From Ensifer sp. PDNC004 (GTDB lineage: Bacteria > Pseudomonadota > Alphaproteobacteria > Rhizobiales > Rhizobiaceae), in the NCBI RefSeq assembly GCF_016919405.1, contig NZ_CP070353.1, positions 248,001-312,000 on the forward strand: DNA of 64,000 nucleotides, written 5' to 3'. Positions 8,586 through 16,795 of this stretch are shown here, in pieces. Within the stretch, counting starts at the first letter, position 1. Every line of letters starts with the position of its first letter. The translations under genes and the position numbers were made by a program. The notes under the pieces were generated by a model that had not been told where the DNA came from, made no database searches, and saw nothing but the letters and a program-made list of their open reading frames with translations.

Positions 8586-9686
8586 ATGAGCGGTGCACTG
8601 GATCATTTTCGTCGTACACCCATTCTCTGGCTGATCGTCTTCGTGCCCGTCGCCATCGCCGGCGAGCACATCTGGCCGGAAGCGCACACCTTGCTCTTCC
8701 TCCTGTCGGTGGCGGCGATCGTGCCGCTGGCCGCACTGTTGAGCCAGGCGACGGAGGCGGTCGCGTCCCGCACCGGCGACACGGTGGGCGCACTGCTCAA
8801 TGCGACGCTCGGCAACCTGACGGAGCTTGTCATTGCGCTGATGGCGCTCGCCGCCGGCCAGTATCTGCTGGTCAAGGCCTCGATCGCCGGTGCGATCGTC
8901 ACCAACACGCTGTTCATGCTCGGCGGTTCGTTTCTGCTCGGTGGGCTCAAGTTTCACCTGCAGGAGTTCAACCGGGTCAATGCGCGGTTTTTGTCGAGCC
9001 TCCTGTTCATGGCGACGATCGCCGTGCTCGTGCCGTCGCTGATCGGGGCTGCCGACGGCCAGCCGCAGGCAGCCTTCACCCAGCAACTGAGCGCCGGTCT
9101 CTCCGTCGTACTCATCATCGCCTATGGACTCTGGATGCTGTTTTCGCTGAAGACCCACAGCGAGCTTTTCGCCTCGGCTGCATCGGAGCATGGCGGCGAT
9201 GAACCGCATTGGCCGCTTTCGGTGGGCATCGTCGTCCTGCTGGTGGTGACGGTTCTTGTGGCGCTCGTCAGCGAAGTCTTCGTCAGCTCGGTGCAGGTGG
9301 CGGCCGAAGAACTGGGCATGACGCCGGCCTTTGTCGGCTTCGTCGTCGTCGCGCTGGTGGGTGCCGCCGCCGAGATGGCGACGGCTTTCTCCGCGGCGCG
9401 CAAGGACCGGCTCGACCTCAGCGTCGGCATTGCGCTCGGCAGCGCCGTGCAGATTGCGCTCTTCGTGGCGCCGCTGCTGGTGCTCCTGAGTTATGTGCTC
9501 GGGCCGCAACCGATGGACTTGCAGTTCTGGCCGGGTGCGATCGTGATGATGCTGGTCGCGACCATGGCCGCGACGCTGCTTTCCAATGGCGGCCGCTCTG
9601 CCTGGTACATGGGCGTGCTGGCGCTCACCGTTTACGTGATCTTTGGCATGACGCTGTTCCTGCTGCCGCCGCAGGTCCAGCCCTGA
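8586..9686 (+). CDS. Ca2+/H+ antiporter, CaCA family (ChaA/CAX-like)
   Basis: A 366-residue inner-membrane protein with about 11 hydrophobic segments. The two alpha-repeat signatures of the cation/Ca2+ exchanger family are visible: GNLTELVIALMAL in the first half and GAAAEMATAFSAA in the second, whose acidic residues coordinate the cation. It probably exports Ca2+ or Na+ in exchange for protons. The start ATG at 8586 is preceded by GGGGAAAACGGCC. It is flanked by the HerA gene (divergent, 255-base gap) and by a TetR remnant. Confidence 0.9.
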   Translation: MSGALDHFRRTPILWLIVFVPVAIAGEHIWPEAHTLLFLLSVAAIVPLAALLSQATEAVASRTGDTVGALLNATLGNLTELVIALMALAAGQYLLVKASIAGAIVTNTLFMLGGSFLLGGLKFHLQEFNRVNARFLSSLLFMATIAVLVPSLIGAADGQPQAAFTQQLSAGLSVVLIIAYGLWMLFSLKTHSELFASAASEHGGDEPHWPLSVGIVVLLVVTVLVALVSEVFVSSVQVAAEELGMTPAFVGFVVVALVGAAAEMATAFSAARKDRLDLSVGIALGSAVQIALFVAPLLVLLSYVLGPQPMDLQFWPGAIVMMLVATMAATLLSNGGRSAWYMGVLALTVYVIFGMTLFLLPPQVQP

Positions 9687-9799
9687 GGCAGTCTGAAATC
9701 AGCGCCCGCCGGCCGCAATCAGGCTGCGGGCGCAGTCGAGGATGGTGGCGCTCACCGGCCTCGGTAGTGCTTTCGACCGCCAACAGGCGGCCGATCATC

Positions 9800-10156
9800 G
9801 CGACGCCAGAGACGCTTTCAGCACCGGATCGGGCGGCGCGCATCAGCAAGGCGCCGCTCAAGAAGACGGAACCGGAGGCGACCGCGCTCGACGGCTTCTT
9901 GATCATGCTGCGTTCGATCTCCAACCAGCGGGCGGTGGAGATCGCGCGTGCGGTGGTGGAAAGCCATCACCAGAAGAACGTGACCGAAGCCCTTTTAGGC
10001 CCCGACGCGGCCGAGCGTGCGGCGCTGTTGATGTCGCTCGTCGCCGGCGTCCAGATCATGCGCCAGGTGGTGGGGCTCGACGCGCTGAGCAAGGATCGCG
10101 ACGCCGCACTCGAGCGTGTGCTTGGCGATCTGGTCGCGCGACTTGTCGACGAATAG
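9800..10156 (+). pseudogene. TetR-family regulator, C-terminal fragment only
   Basis: From about 9800 one frame reads ATPETLSAPDRAARI, then ALDGFLIMLRSISNQ, RAVEIARAVVESHH and LMSLVAGVQIMRQVVGLDAL to the stop at 10156. This matches the ligand-binding C-terminal domain of TetR_C_16-type regulators. No helix-turn-helix is encoded upstream in any plus-strand frame, and the antiporter ends at 9686. A short minus-strand reading at about 9699-9758 (ATILDCARSLIAAGG) resembles a TetR N-terminus, which might indicate a rearranged gene, but this is weak. The closest in-frame ATG (9907) would give a domain-less peptide. Confidence 0.6.
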
Positions 10157-10216
10157 GGGTCGCCTCCGCGCTCCCTAGGGGATCGCGGGCGTGCGCGGAG
10201 GCAGCCTTTGGGCGGA

Positions 10217-10315
10217 CTATTTCGGGGCGTTCATATCGAACACGACCCAGCGAAAGAACAGGTAGATCGCGCCGAAACTGAGGAGGAGGGGAGTGAGAAA
10301 GGAAAGGTCAAGCAT
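10217..10315 (-). CDS. Putative 32-residue single-pass membrane peptide
   Basis: The ORF reads MLDLSFLTPLLLSFGAIYLF and then FRWVVFDMNAPK. It has one strongly hydrophobic segment (residues 5-21), an aromatic/Arg boundary and a polar tail, the form of KdpF-like and other small inner-membrane proteins. AAAGG stands seven bases before the ATG. Upstream lies a promoter-like pair, CTTGCC-17-CTGCAT, with a perfect palindrome over the -10 region. There is no kdp operon nearby. I do not recognise a family; conservation of this ORF would decide it. Confidence 0.5.
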   Translation of the reverse strand: MLDLSFLTPLLLSFGAIYLFFRWVVFDMNAPK

Positions 10316-10335
10316 CTCATTGCCTTTGTTTTTAA

Positions 10336-10372
10336 GCTGCATCATGCAGCCAAGCTAATTTGCCACGGCAAG
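10336..10372 (-). promoter_or_regulatory. Promoter and palindromic operator of the 32-residue ORF
   Basis: Read on the minus strand, CTTGCC (10372-10367), 17 bases and CTGCAT (10349-10344) fit the rhizobial housekeeping promoter pattern. The perfect palindrome GCTGCAT-C-ATGCAGC (10336-10350) covers the -10 element, a position suited to a repressor. No regulator is adjacent. Confidence 0.4.
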
Positions 10373-10545
10373 TGTTAATGCCGGGTGCATGCGCACGCGG
10401 CCGACCTCTAATATTGCCCTGGTATTCGGCGCTTGACCTCAACCATGCTTGAGCTCCTACAAACCTCTCCGTCGGCGTTCACCCGAACGCCGTCCCCGGC
10501 TTGAATCCGGCCCGGGGAGCCAACGATGCGCGACAGGGAGGACGC

Positions 10546-10914
10546 ATGACCGAGCAACTGCTTTTCCGAAACCTGATGAGGATTACGCCCGGCCATCTCG
10601 AACCGTTCTGCGAGGCGGTGCGCAGCGCAATCGCCTTCGTCGAAGCGCATGCGCCGCAGCTGATGGTGCAGACCTTCATCGACGAGAAAGAGATGCAGGC
10701 GGTGAGCATCCAGCTCTACCGGAATTCCGAGGACGTGCTCGGGCACTGGCAGATGTCGGATGCGCACATCAACGACGTCTCCGCCCACTGCACGGTGGAG
10801 CGGCTCGAGGTCTATGGCAATCCGAGCGAAGAGGTGGCCGCGGGGCTGGCGCCGTTCATCAGCGATGGCCGCGGCTCCATCATGCCGCCGCTTATCGGGT
10901 TCTCGCGGTTCTAG
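10546..10914 (+). CDS. Conserved hypothetical protein, possible dimeric alpha-beta-barrel
   Basis: This 122-residue cytoplasmic protein starts at the ATG that follows GGGAGGACGC, rather than at 10501. The pattern of an N-terminal strand (LLFRNLMRITPGHLEPF), a helix and repeated short strands resembles antibiotic-biosynthesis-monooxygenase-like ferredoxin folds, but no diagnostic residue is visible. It has no signal peptide or membrane segment. It is convergent with the MATE gene, 46 bases away. Confidence 0.65.
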   Translation: MTEQLLFRNLMRITPGHLEPFCEAVRSAIAFVEAHAPQLMVQTFIDEKEMQAVSIQLYRNSEDVLGHWQMSDAHINDVSAHCTVERLEVYGNPSEEVAAGLAPFISDGRGSIMPPLIGFSRF

Positions 10915-10960
10915 CGACAAGGGCCACGACGCGCCGGAGAGCCGGCGCGTCGTGCGCAGA

Positions 10961-12334
10961 TCAGCCTGACGGCGCCGTTGCGGTTTGCTGCCGCGAGGCC
11001 CGCCACAGAACCAGTAGCGCGACCGCAAGCAGCAGCGCCTCTGCTGTCGGCGTCGCGAACCAGATGCCGGGTTCGCCGAAGATCGACGCGTAGAGTGCGA
11101 CCAGCGGCATGGTGAAGAGATAGGGCTTGGCAAGCCCCAGGATCGCCGCCCGGCCGGCATCGCCGATTGCCTGGAAGTAGCTGCCAAGCATGATCAGCGG
11201 CCCGGAGAAGACATACATCGCGACCATCACCGGCATGATCCGCGCGACGTCGGCGATGACAGCATCGTTGTCGACGAAGGCCGCGCCGATCGGCCGGGCA
11301 AAGCCGACGAGCAGCACCTCGACGGCGAGGCAGTAGAAGAATGCCACAAGGAGCCCGAGCCGCAGCATCCTTTCTGCCCGGTCCGCGAGGCCAGCGCCGA
11401 CATTGTTGCCGACGATCGCCTGCATCGCCTGGCCCAGGCCCAAGAGCGGCAGTAGCGCGAAGGTCATGATGCGGGTGATGATGCCGTAGGCGGCGACCGT
11501 GGTGTCGTAGTTATCGGCCGCCGTCTTCTGCAACGCCGCCATGATCGTCACCGACACCAGCGCCATGCCGATGAAGCCGAGGCTCTGGGGGCTGCCCAGC
11601 GCGATCATCCGGCTCCATCCCGTCAGCGGATTATGCCGGAGGAGGGCGGAGAGCCGCAGCTCCGTGCGTCCGGACAGCCGGAAGAGGGCAATCAGCACAA
11701 GCGCCAGGACCTGCGCCAGTACCGTGGCGGTGGCGGAGCCTGTTACGCCCATGTGCATGAGCGCGATCAGCACATAGTTGAGGATGAGGTTCGCGATCGA
11801 GACCAGCAGGCTGAGGCCGGCCATCAGCCCGGCACGCCCCTCGCAGCGAAGCGCATCCGATTGCACCGCCAGCAGGAACTGCACGGGCGCGCAGAAGATG
11901 ATGATCGCGATATAGCGCTCGGCCATGCCGGCGAGCGGTCCCGGGCCATTGGCAAGCGTCAGCACCAGGCGGTCGCCAAAGGCGATGAACAGCACGATCA
12001 ATGCTGCCGCGATCGTCAGCGCCAGCATATGGGCGCCGGCGAAGATGCCGCGGGCCTCTGTAAAGCGGCCGGCGCCGAGGTGGCGGGCAAGCAGGCTCGC
12101 CATGCCGCTGACGACGAGGGTGGCCAGCGCCACCGTGAGAATGAAGATCGGAAACACCGTGGTTACGGCGCCGACGGCTTCGGCGCCGACATAGATGCCG
12201 AGCATGACGGCATCGACCACCGTCAGCAGCCCGTTCATGCTCATGACGAAAATGATCGGCAGCGCCGTCTTCAGGAAGATCGCACCGAGGGGTGCTGTCA
12301 GAAAGGCATTCGGCTTGGAGGTGTCCTTGGACAT
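10961..12334 (-). CDS. MATE-family efflux transporter
   Basis: A 457-residue polytopic membrane protein with about 12 spans in two related halves. Each half begins with a conserved segment (LGAIFLKTALPIIFVMSMNG in the first, GWSRMIALGSPQSLGFIGMA in the second). MATE proteins export cationic drugs or metabolites using Na+ or H+ gradients; the substrate is unknown. The start at MSKDTSKPNAF is chosen because AGGAGCG precedes it by seven bases; an upstream ATG at 12355 lacks such a site. Confidence 0.92.
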   Translation of the reverse strand: MSKDTSKPNAFLTAPLGAIFLKTALPIIFVMSMNGLLTVVDAVMLGIYVGAEAVGAVTTVFPIFILTVALATLVVSGMASLLARHLGAGRFTEARGIFAGAHMLALTIAAALIVLFIAFGDRLVLTLANGPGPLAGMAERYIAIIIFCAPVQFLLAVQSDALRCEGRAGLMAGLSLLVSIANLILNYVLIALMHMGVTGSATATVLAQVLALVLIALFRLSGRTELRLSALLRHNPLTGWSRMIALGSPQSLGFIGMALVSVTIMAALQKTAADNYDTTVAAYGIITRIMTFALLPLLGLGQAMQAIVGNNVGAGLADRAERMLRLGLLVAFFYCLAVEVLLVGFARPIGAAFVDNDAVIADVARIMPVMVAMYVFSGPLIMLGSYFQAIGDAGRAAILGLAKPYLFTMPLVALYASIFGEPGIWFATPTAEALLLAVALLVLWRASRQQTATAPSG

Positions 12335-12641
12335 CCCGCGCTCCTGTTCTCGCATTTCGATTGGGAAGAGGAGGGGCTCGCATTGCCTGCCACACGAAAT
12401 GCGTTCGGGGCGAGAGGATATCGTCAGAAGTCAGATTTCACCGAGACCGGAAGCCTGCGAGCGGCGGGGATCTGAAGCCCGGAAAGGGAGGTAACGCCAA
12501 GCCGCACCGCCGTCAAGTCGGCGCCTGATGGTCTTCGTCCATCCGCAGACGCGCCGCTTTCTCGGGCTGGCCACGCGGTCACGCGCGTCGGCGCGCGCAA
12601 CATTGTTCCGCGGCAAAGCCAGATCGCGTAACTAAAAGCCG
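12335..12641. other. Intergenic region between MATE exporter and ilv leader
   Basis: About 300 bases with no convincing ORF on either strand. The sequence is GC-rich with simple CG-rich inverted repeats (for example around 12570-12600). It probably holds the MATE promoter and upstream regulatory DNA for the ilv promoter. Confidence 0.5.
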
Positions 12642-12670
12642 TTGACGCCTTGGGCATTTGTGGTTATCAA
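12642..12670 (+). promoter_or_regulatory. Promoter of the ilvIH operon
   Basis: TTGACG (12642-12647), a 17-base spacer and TATCAA (12665-12670) match the housekeeping sigma-factor pattern. The expected transcription start falls at about 12677-12680, that is, at or next to the ATG of the leader peptide (12679). Confidence 0.7.
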
Positions 12671-12678
12671 CTCGGCCC

Positions 12679-12735
12679 ATGAAAAATTTTGCGGTTATTC
12701 TTGTGGTGGGACGGCGCATGGGCAGGATGGTGTAA
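12679..12735 (+). CDS. ilvIH leader peptide (18 residues), apparently leaderless
   Basis: The peptide MKNFAVILVVGRRMGRMV has a run of branched-chain codons (Val-Ile-Leu-Val-Val at codons 6-10), the mark of an attenuator control peptide. Ribosome stalling at these codons when charged branched-chain tRNAs are scarce should change the RNA fold downstream. There is no Shine-Dalgarno sequence, and the predicted transcription start coincides with the ATG. Translation would therefore be leaderless, as is known for trpL of Sinorhizobium meliloti. The stop codon lies inside the first hairpin's loop. Confidence 0.85.
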   Translation: MKNFAVILVVGRRMGRMV

Positions 12736-12792
12736 CCATCCGGCGGTAGCCACCCATGCGCTGAACGAGGCTCCTGACGGGGCCTTTTTTTA
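12714..12792 (+). promoter_or_regulatory. Transcription attenuator of ilvIH
   Basis: Three structures can be drawn. (1) A pause/1:2 hairpin: outer arms GCGCATGGG (12714-12722) and CCCATGCGC (12753-12761), with inner arms GGATGGT (12725-12731) and ACCATCC (12735-12741). (2) An antiterminator: GGTAGCC (12745-12751) with GGCTCC (12769-12774), one bulged T. (3) A terminator: AGGCTCC (12768-12774), loop TGAC, GGGGCCT (12779-12785) and seven T residues (12785-12791). Structures 2 and 3 share 12769-12774 and exclude each other, as attenuation requires. Confidence 0.85.
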
Positions 12793-12844
12793 TGCCTTCA
12801 AACAAGCTAAGCACCCAACTGGGAAAAGGGACGGAAGCAAGTCA

Positions 12845-14623
12845 ATGAGCGGTACAGAAAACCAGATGACAGGCGCGGAGATCGTTCTCCAGGCACTGAA
12901 GGACAATGGCGTCGAGCATATCTTCGGCTATCCCGGTGGCGCCGTGCTTCCGATCTACGACGAAATCCACCAGCAGGACGATATCCAGCACATCCTCGTT
13001 CGTCACGAGCAGGGCGCCGGCCACATGGCCGAAGGCTATGCCCGCTCCACCGGCAAGGTCGGCGTCATGCTGGTAACCTCCGGTCCCGGCGCCACCAATG
13101 CGGTGACGCCGCTGCAGGACGCGCTGATGGATTCGATCCCGCTCGTCTGCATCTCCGGCCAGGTTCCGACCTCGCTGATCGGCTCCGACGCCTTCCAGGA
13201 ATGCGACACGATCGGCATCACCCGGCCTTGCACCAAGCACAACTGGCTGGTTCGCGACGTCAACGATCTCGCCCGCATCATCCATGAGGCCTTCCGCGTC
13301 GCCCAGTCGGGCCGTCCGGGCCCTGTCGTCGTCGATATCCCGAAGGACGTCCAGTTTGCGACCGGCACCTACACGCCGCCATCTGCCGTTCCGACGCAGA
13401 AGAGCTACCAGCCGAAGAAGCAGGGCGATCTGAAGAAGATCGAGGAAGCGGTCGAACTGATGCGCAATGCGCGCCAGCCGATCATCTATTCCGGCGGCGG
13501 CGTCATCAATTCGGGTCCCGAAGCCTCGCACCTCCTGCGCGAACTCGTCGAACTGACGGGTTTTCCGATCACCTCGACGCTGATGGGTCTCGGCGCCTAT
13601 CCGGCCTCCGGCAAGGCCTGGCTCGGCATGCTCGGCATGCACGGCACCTACGAGGCCAACATGGCGATGCATGACTGCGACGTCATGATCTGCATCGGCG
13701 CGCGCTTCGATGACCGCATCACCGGCCGCCTCAACGCCTTCTCGCCGAACTCCAAGAAGATCCACATCGACATCGACCCGTCGTCGATGAACAAGAACGT
13801 CCGCGTCGACGTGCCGATCCTCGGCGATGTCGGCACCGTTCTCGAAGACATGGTTCGCCTGTGGCGGGCCGCTTCCAAGTCGACCGACAAGGCGCGTCTC
13901 TCGGACTGGTGGGAGATGATCACCAAGTGGCGCGCCCGCAATTCGCTCGCCTATGCGCCGAACGACGACGTCATCATGCCGCAATATGCGATCCAGCGGC
14001 TCTATGAACTGAGCAAGGACCGCGACACCTACATCACCACCGAAGTCGGCCAGCACCAGATGTGGGCGGCCCAGTTCTTCGGCTTCGAACAGCCGAACCG
14101 CTGGATGACCTCGGGCGGCCTCGGCACCATGGGCTACGGCTTCCCGGCGGCGATCGGCGTGCAGGTCGCGCATCCGAACAGCCTCGTCGTCGACATCGCC
14201 GGCGACGCCTCGATCCAGATGTGCATCCAGGAAATGTCCTGCGCGGTGCAGTACGGCCTGCCGGTCAAGATCTTCATCCTCAACAACCAGTACATGGGCA
14301 TGGTGCGCCAGTGGCAGCAGCTGCTGCACGGCAACCGCCTGTCGCATTCCTACACCGAAGCGATGCCTGACTTCGTCAAGCTGGCGGAAGCCTATGGCGG
14401 CGTCGGCATCCGTTGCGACAAGCCGAGCGAGCTCGACGCAGCGATCCGCAAGATGATCGACACGCCGGCGCCGGTCATCTTCGATTGCCGCGTCGCCAAC
14501 CTCGCCAACTGCTTCCCGATGATCCCCTCGGGCAAGGCCCACAACGAGATGCTGTTGCCCGACGAAGCCACGGACGAAGCGGTCGCCAACGCGATCGACG
14601 CCAAGGGCCGTCAGCTGGTCTGA
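12845..14623 (+). CDS. ilvI: Acetolactate synthase large subunit
   Basis: Catalyses the first common step of branched-chain amino-acid synthesis: condensation of two pyruvates, or of pyruvate with 2-oxobutyrate, using TPP, FAD and Mg2+. The catalytic Glu lies in LVRHEQGAGHMAEGYARSTG, and the TPP/Mg motif is GDASIQMCIQE ... NNQYMGMVRQW in the C-terminal third. The 592 residues match the family. The start at 12845 follows GGACGGAAGCAAGTCA; the longer frame from 12689 would read through the attenuator. It forms an operon with ilvH (22-base gap) under attenuator control. Confidence 0.97.
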   Translation: MSGTENQMTGAEIVLQALKDNGVEHIFGYPGGAVLPIYDEIHQQDDIQHILVRHEQGAGHMAEGYARSTGKVGVMLVTSGPGATNAVTPLQDALMDSIPLVCISGQVPTSLIGSDAFQECDTIGITRPCTKHNWLVRDVNDLARIIHEAFRVAQSGRPGPVVVDIPKDVQFATGTYTPPSAVPTQKSYQPKKQGDLKKIEEAVELMRNARQPIIYSGGGVINSGPEASHLLRELVELTGFPITSTLMGLGAYPASGKAWLGMLGMHGTYEANMAMHDCDVMICIGARFDDRITGRLNAFSPNSKKIHIDIDPSSMNKNVRVDVPILGDVGTVLEDMVRLWRAASKSTDKARLSDWWEMITKWRARNSLAYAPNDDVIMPQYAIQRLYELSKDRDTYITTEVGQHQMWAAQFFGFEQPNRWMTSGGLGTMGYGFPAAIGVQVAHPNSLVVDIAGDASIQMCIQEMSCAVQYGLPVKIFILNNQYMGMVRQWQQLLHGNRLSHSYTEAMPDFVKLAEAYGGVGIRCDKPSELDAAIRKMIDTPAPVIFDCRVANLANCFPMIPSGKAHNEMLLPDEATDEAVANAIDAKGRQLV

Positions 14624-14645
14624 GATAGGTAGAGGAACCACGCAC

Positions 14646-15218
14646 ATGAACGCACACCTTCAACCGACCGGCTCCGCCTACTTCATCGCCAAGGAGACCG
14701 AAGTCGCCGAAACCCACACGCTTTCGGTTCTCGTCGACAACGAACCGGGCGTCCTTGCCCGCGTCATCGGCCTGTTCTCCGGCCGCGGCTACAACATCGA
14801 GAGCCTCACGGTTTCGGAAACGGAACACGAGGCGCACCTGTCGCGCATCACCATCGTGACGCGCGGCACGCCGCACGTGCTCGACCAGATCAAGAACCAG
14901 CTGGAACGGCTGGTTCCGGTCCACCGCGTCGTCGACCTGACCGTGCGCGCCGCCAGCCTGGGCCATGACCGGCCGATCGAGCGCGAGCTGGCGCTCGTCA
15001 AGGTGCACGGATCTGGCGATCATCGGGTCGAGGCGCTGCGTCTCGCTGACGCCTTCCGCGCCTCGGTCATCGACGCCAACATCGATCACTTCGTGTTCGA
15101 GATCACCGGCAAGCCGTCGAAGATCGAACAGTTCATCGCCATCATGAAGCCGCTCGGCCTCATCGAAGTCTGCCGCACCGGCATCGCAGCGATGAACCGC
15201 GGCCCGCAGGGCATGTGA
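14646..15218 (+). CDS. ilvH: Acetolactate synthase small (regulatory) subunit
   Basis: The 190-residue partner of IlvI activates the large subunit and confers valine feedback inhibition. The N-terminal ACT domain spans about residues 22-97 (HTLSVLVDNEPGVLARVIGL ... GYNIESLTV). A second ACT-like C-terminal domain follows (about 100-185). GAGGAACCACGCAC provides the ribosome-binding site. A strong intrinsic terminator follows 48 bases after the stop, so the operon ends here. Confidence 0.97.
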   Translation: MNAHLQPTGSAYFIAKETEVAETHTLSVLVDNEPGVLARVIGLFSGRGYNIESLTVSETEHEAHLSRITIVTRGTPHVLDQIKNQLERLVPVHRVVDLTVRAASLGHDRPIERELALVKVHGSGDHRVEALRLADAFRASVIDANIDHFVFEITGKPSKIEQFIAIMKPLGLIEVCRTGIAAMNRGPQGM

Positions 15219-15266
15219 TCTTGATTTCGTGAAGGGGCCGACAAGGCCTCGCCCTCGCTTCAAATT

Positions 15267-15300
15267 GGGCAGCCCACGCTTCGCGCTGGGCTGCCCTTTT
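15267..15300 (+). terminator. Intrinsic terminator of ilvIH
   Basis: Arms GGGCAGCCCA (15267-15276) and TGGGCTGCCC (15287-15296) pair perfectly over ten bases, with a further CGC/GCG pair inside, followed by TTTT. It is the strongest terminator hairpin in the window. Confidence 0.9.
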
Positions 15301-15399
15301 CGTTTTGAGTGGTTCACTTCGATTGAAACCCACTGCGCGGTCAGGGTTCCGTGCTCTGTCGAAGACGTCCCCGCATCCCCGGGGCCAGGCGCTCGCCAC

Positions 15400-15458
15400 G
15401 GCGCCCCTTTTCCCCGTGTGCAGGGAGAAGGTGGCCGGCAGGCCGGATGAGGGCAGTC
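15400..15458. repeat. RIME-like palindromic repeat
   Basis: CTTTTCCCCGTGTGCAGGGAGAAGG is followed by TGGCCGGCAGGCCGGATGAGGG. The second part is nearly identical to the copy near 22440. It lies in the 380-base spacer between ilvH and the MDR gene; apart from the terminator, nothing else was recognised there. Confidence 0.65.
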
Positions 15459-15599
15459 GCAGCCGAAACCTCGGCAGGCCGCCTCATCGGTGCACGCCGT
15501 CGCGACCGAAACCGCCAAACGCCAAGCCCATGGTTGACTTCGCCCGGTATTTCTCGCGGAGTAGCCCCGAAGAAGATCTCTCACGATCGCAGGTGACCG

Positions 15600-16631
15600 A
15601 TGAATTCCACGAAGATGAAGGCTTTGGTCCTTACGAGATATCGTCGTTCCGATGCCGCGCAACTGCGCGACGTGCGGCGCCCACGCGCAGCGCGCGGCGA
15701 GGTGCTTGTGCGGGTGCATGCCGCCGGCCTCAATCCCGTCGATTACAAGACACGGGACGGGATGCTGAAGGTCGTCCAGCGCTACTCCTTGCCTGTCGTC
15801 ATGGGCAACGAGCTTGCGGGTGTCGTCGAGGAACTGGGAGAGGGCGTCACGTCGTTTGCGCCTGGCGACCGGGTCTTTGCGCGCATGCCAAAGGACACCA
15901 TGGGGGGTCTCGCCGAATATGCCGTCGTACCCGAGCGGTTCCTGGCGAGGATGCCCGCATCGATCGATTTCAACACCGCGGCCGGGGTGCCCCTTGCCGG
16001 CCTCACGGCCCTGCAGGCGCTGCGCGACGAGCTTCACGTGGGGCGGGGCAGCCGGATCTTCATCTCTGGTGGCGCCGGCGGCGTCGGCACCTTCGCCATT
16101 CAGCTGGCGAAATGGCTGGGCGCGGAGGTCACGACCACCGCATCGCCGCGCGGCCGTGCGCTGGTCGAAGCGCTCGGCGCCGACGTGGTGATCGACTACA
16201 CGAAGGAACGTTTCGAAGAGCGCCTGCGCGACATGGACGGCGCCTTCGACCTGCTCGGCGGCGAGACGCTTCTAAAATCCTTCGGCGTCGTCAAGCGCGG
16301 CGGCAAGGTGGTGTCCATCGCCGGCATGCCCGAGCCGGAAACCGCACGAAAGGATCTCGGCCGCGGCCTGCTCCTGAGGGCGCTGTTCTGGCTGGCATCC
16401 TACAAGATCCGCGCCGTCGCCCAAAAGCACGGCGTCTCTTACCGCTACCTCTTCATGCATCCGAGCGGAGCCGAGCTGACCGAACTCGCCGGCCTCATCG
16501 ACGCCGGGACGGTCAGGCCGGTGATCGACCGCGTTTTTGCACTGAACGATGTCGCCTTAGCCTTCGCCTATCTGGAATCCGGCCGCGCCAAGGGCAAGGT
16601 GGTGGTGGAGATTGTGGGCCGTACCGGCTGA
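15600..16631 (+). CDS. Zinc-independent medium-chain dehydrogenase/reductase (quinone oxidoreductase-like)
   Basis: A 343-residue NADP-dependent oxidoreductase of the MDR superfamily. The GroES-like N-terminal domain includes GLNPVDYKTRDG and GNELAGVVEELG. The Rossmann domain carries GGAGGVGTFAIQLAKWLGA. Structural and catalytic zinc cysteines are absent, which places it with quinone oxidoreductase/enoyl-reductase-like members. The substrate is not predictable. The start may be ATG 15600 or 15615; 15600 has AGGTGA close upstream. Confidence 0.88.
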   Translation: MNSTKMKALVLTRYRRSDAAQLRDVRRPRAARGEVLVRVHAAGLNPVDYKTRDGMLKVVQRYSLPVVMGNELAGVVEELGEGVTSFAPGDRVFARMPKDTMGGLAEYAVVPERFLARMPASIDFNTAAGVPLAGLTALQALRDELHVGRGSRIFISGGAGGVGTFAIQLAKWLGAEVTTTASPRGRALVEALGADVVIDYTKERFEERLRDMDGAFDLLGGETLLKSFGVVKRGGKVVSIAGMPEPETARKDLGRGLLLRALFWLASYKIRAVAQKHGVSYRYLFMHPSGAELTELAGLIDAGTVRPVIDRVFALNDVALAFAYLESGRAKGKVVVEIVGRTG

Positions 16632-16717
16632 TTGAGCTTGGTTGCCTCTCAGATGCGCCAGCCTTCCAGGCATGGGGCGGCCGTCAACGGTATTCGATGG
16701 AACGTGCGAGTGCAGCG

Positions 16718-16768
16718 AATCTCCTTCTCCCCGCCGGCCGGCAGGCCGGAAGGGGCTTCCTCATCGGC
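16718..16768. repeat. RIME-like repeat fragment
   Basis: CTCCTTCTCCCCGCCGGCCGGCAGGCCGGAAGGGG retains the GGCCGGCAGGCCGGA core of the family, but its first palindrome is shortened. It lies between the convergent MDR and AKR genes. Confidence 0.5.
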
Positions 16769-16795
16769 GGGCGGCCTCGTCCGCGAGCAAAGCCC

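Noticed and set aside
12842..14647. A 601-codon open frame antisense to ilvI
   Set aside because: It is a codon-usage shadow in GC-rich DNA: it mirrors ilvI exactly, its protein is composed mainly of Arg, Asp, His and Val without domains, and ilvI is unambiguous.
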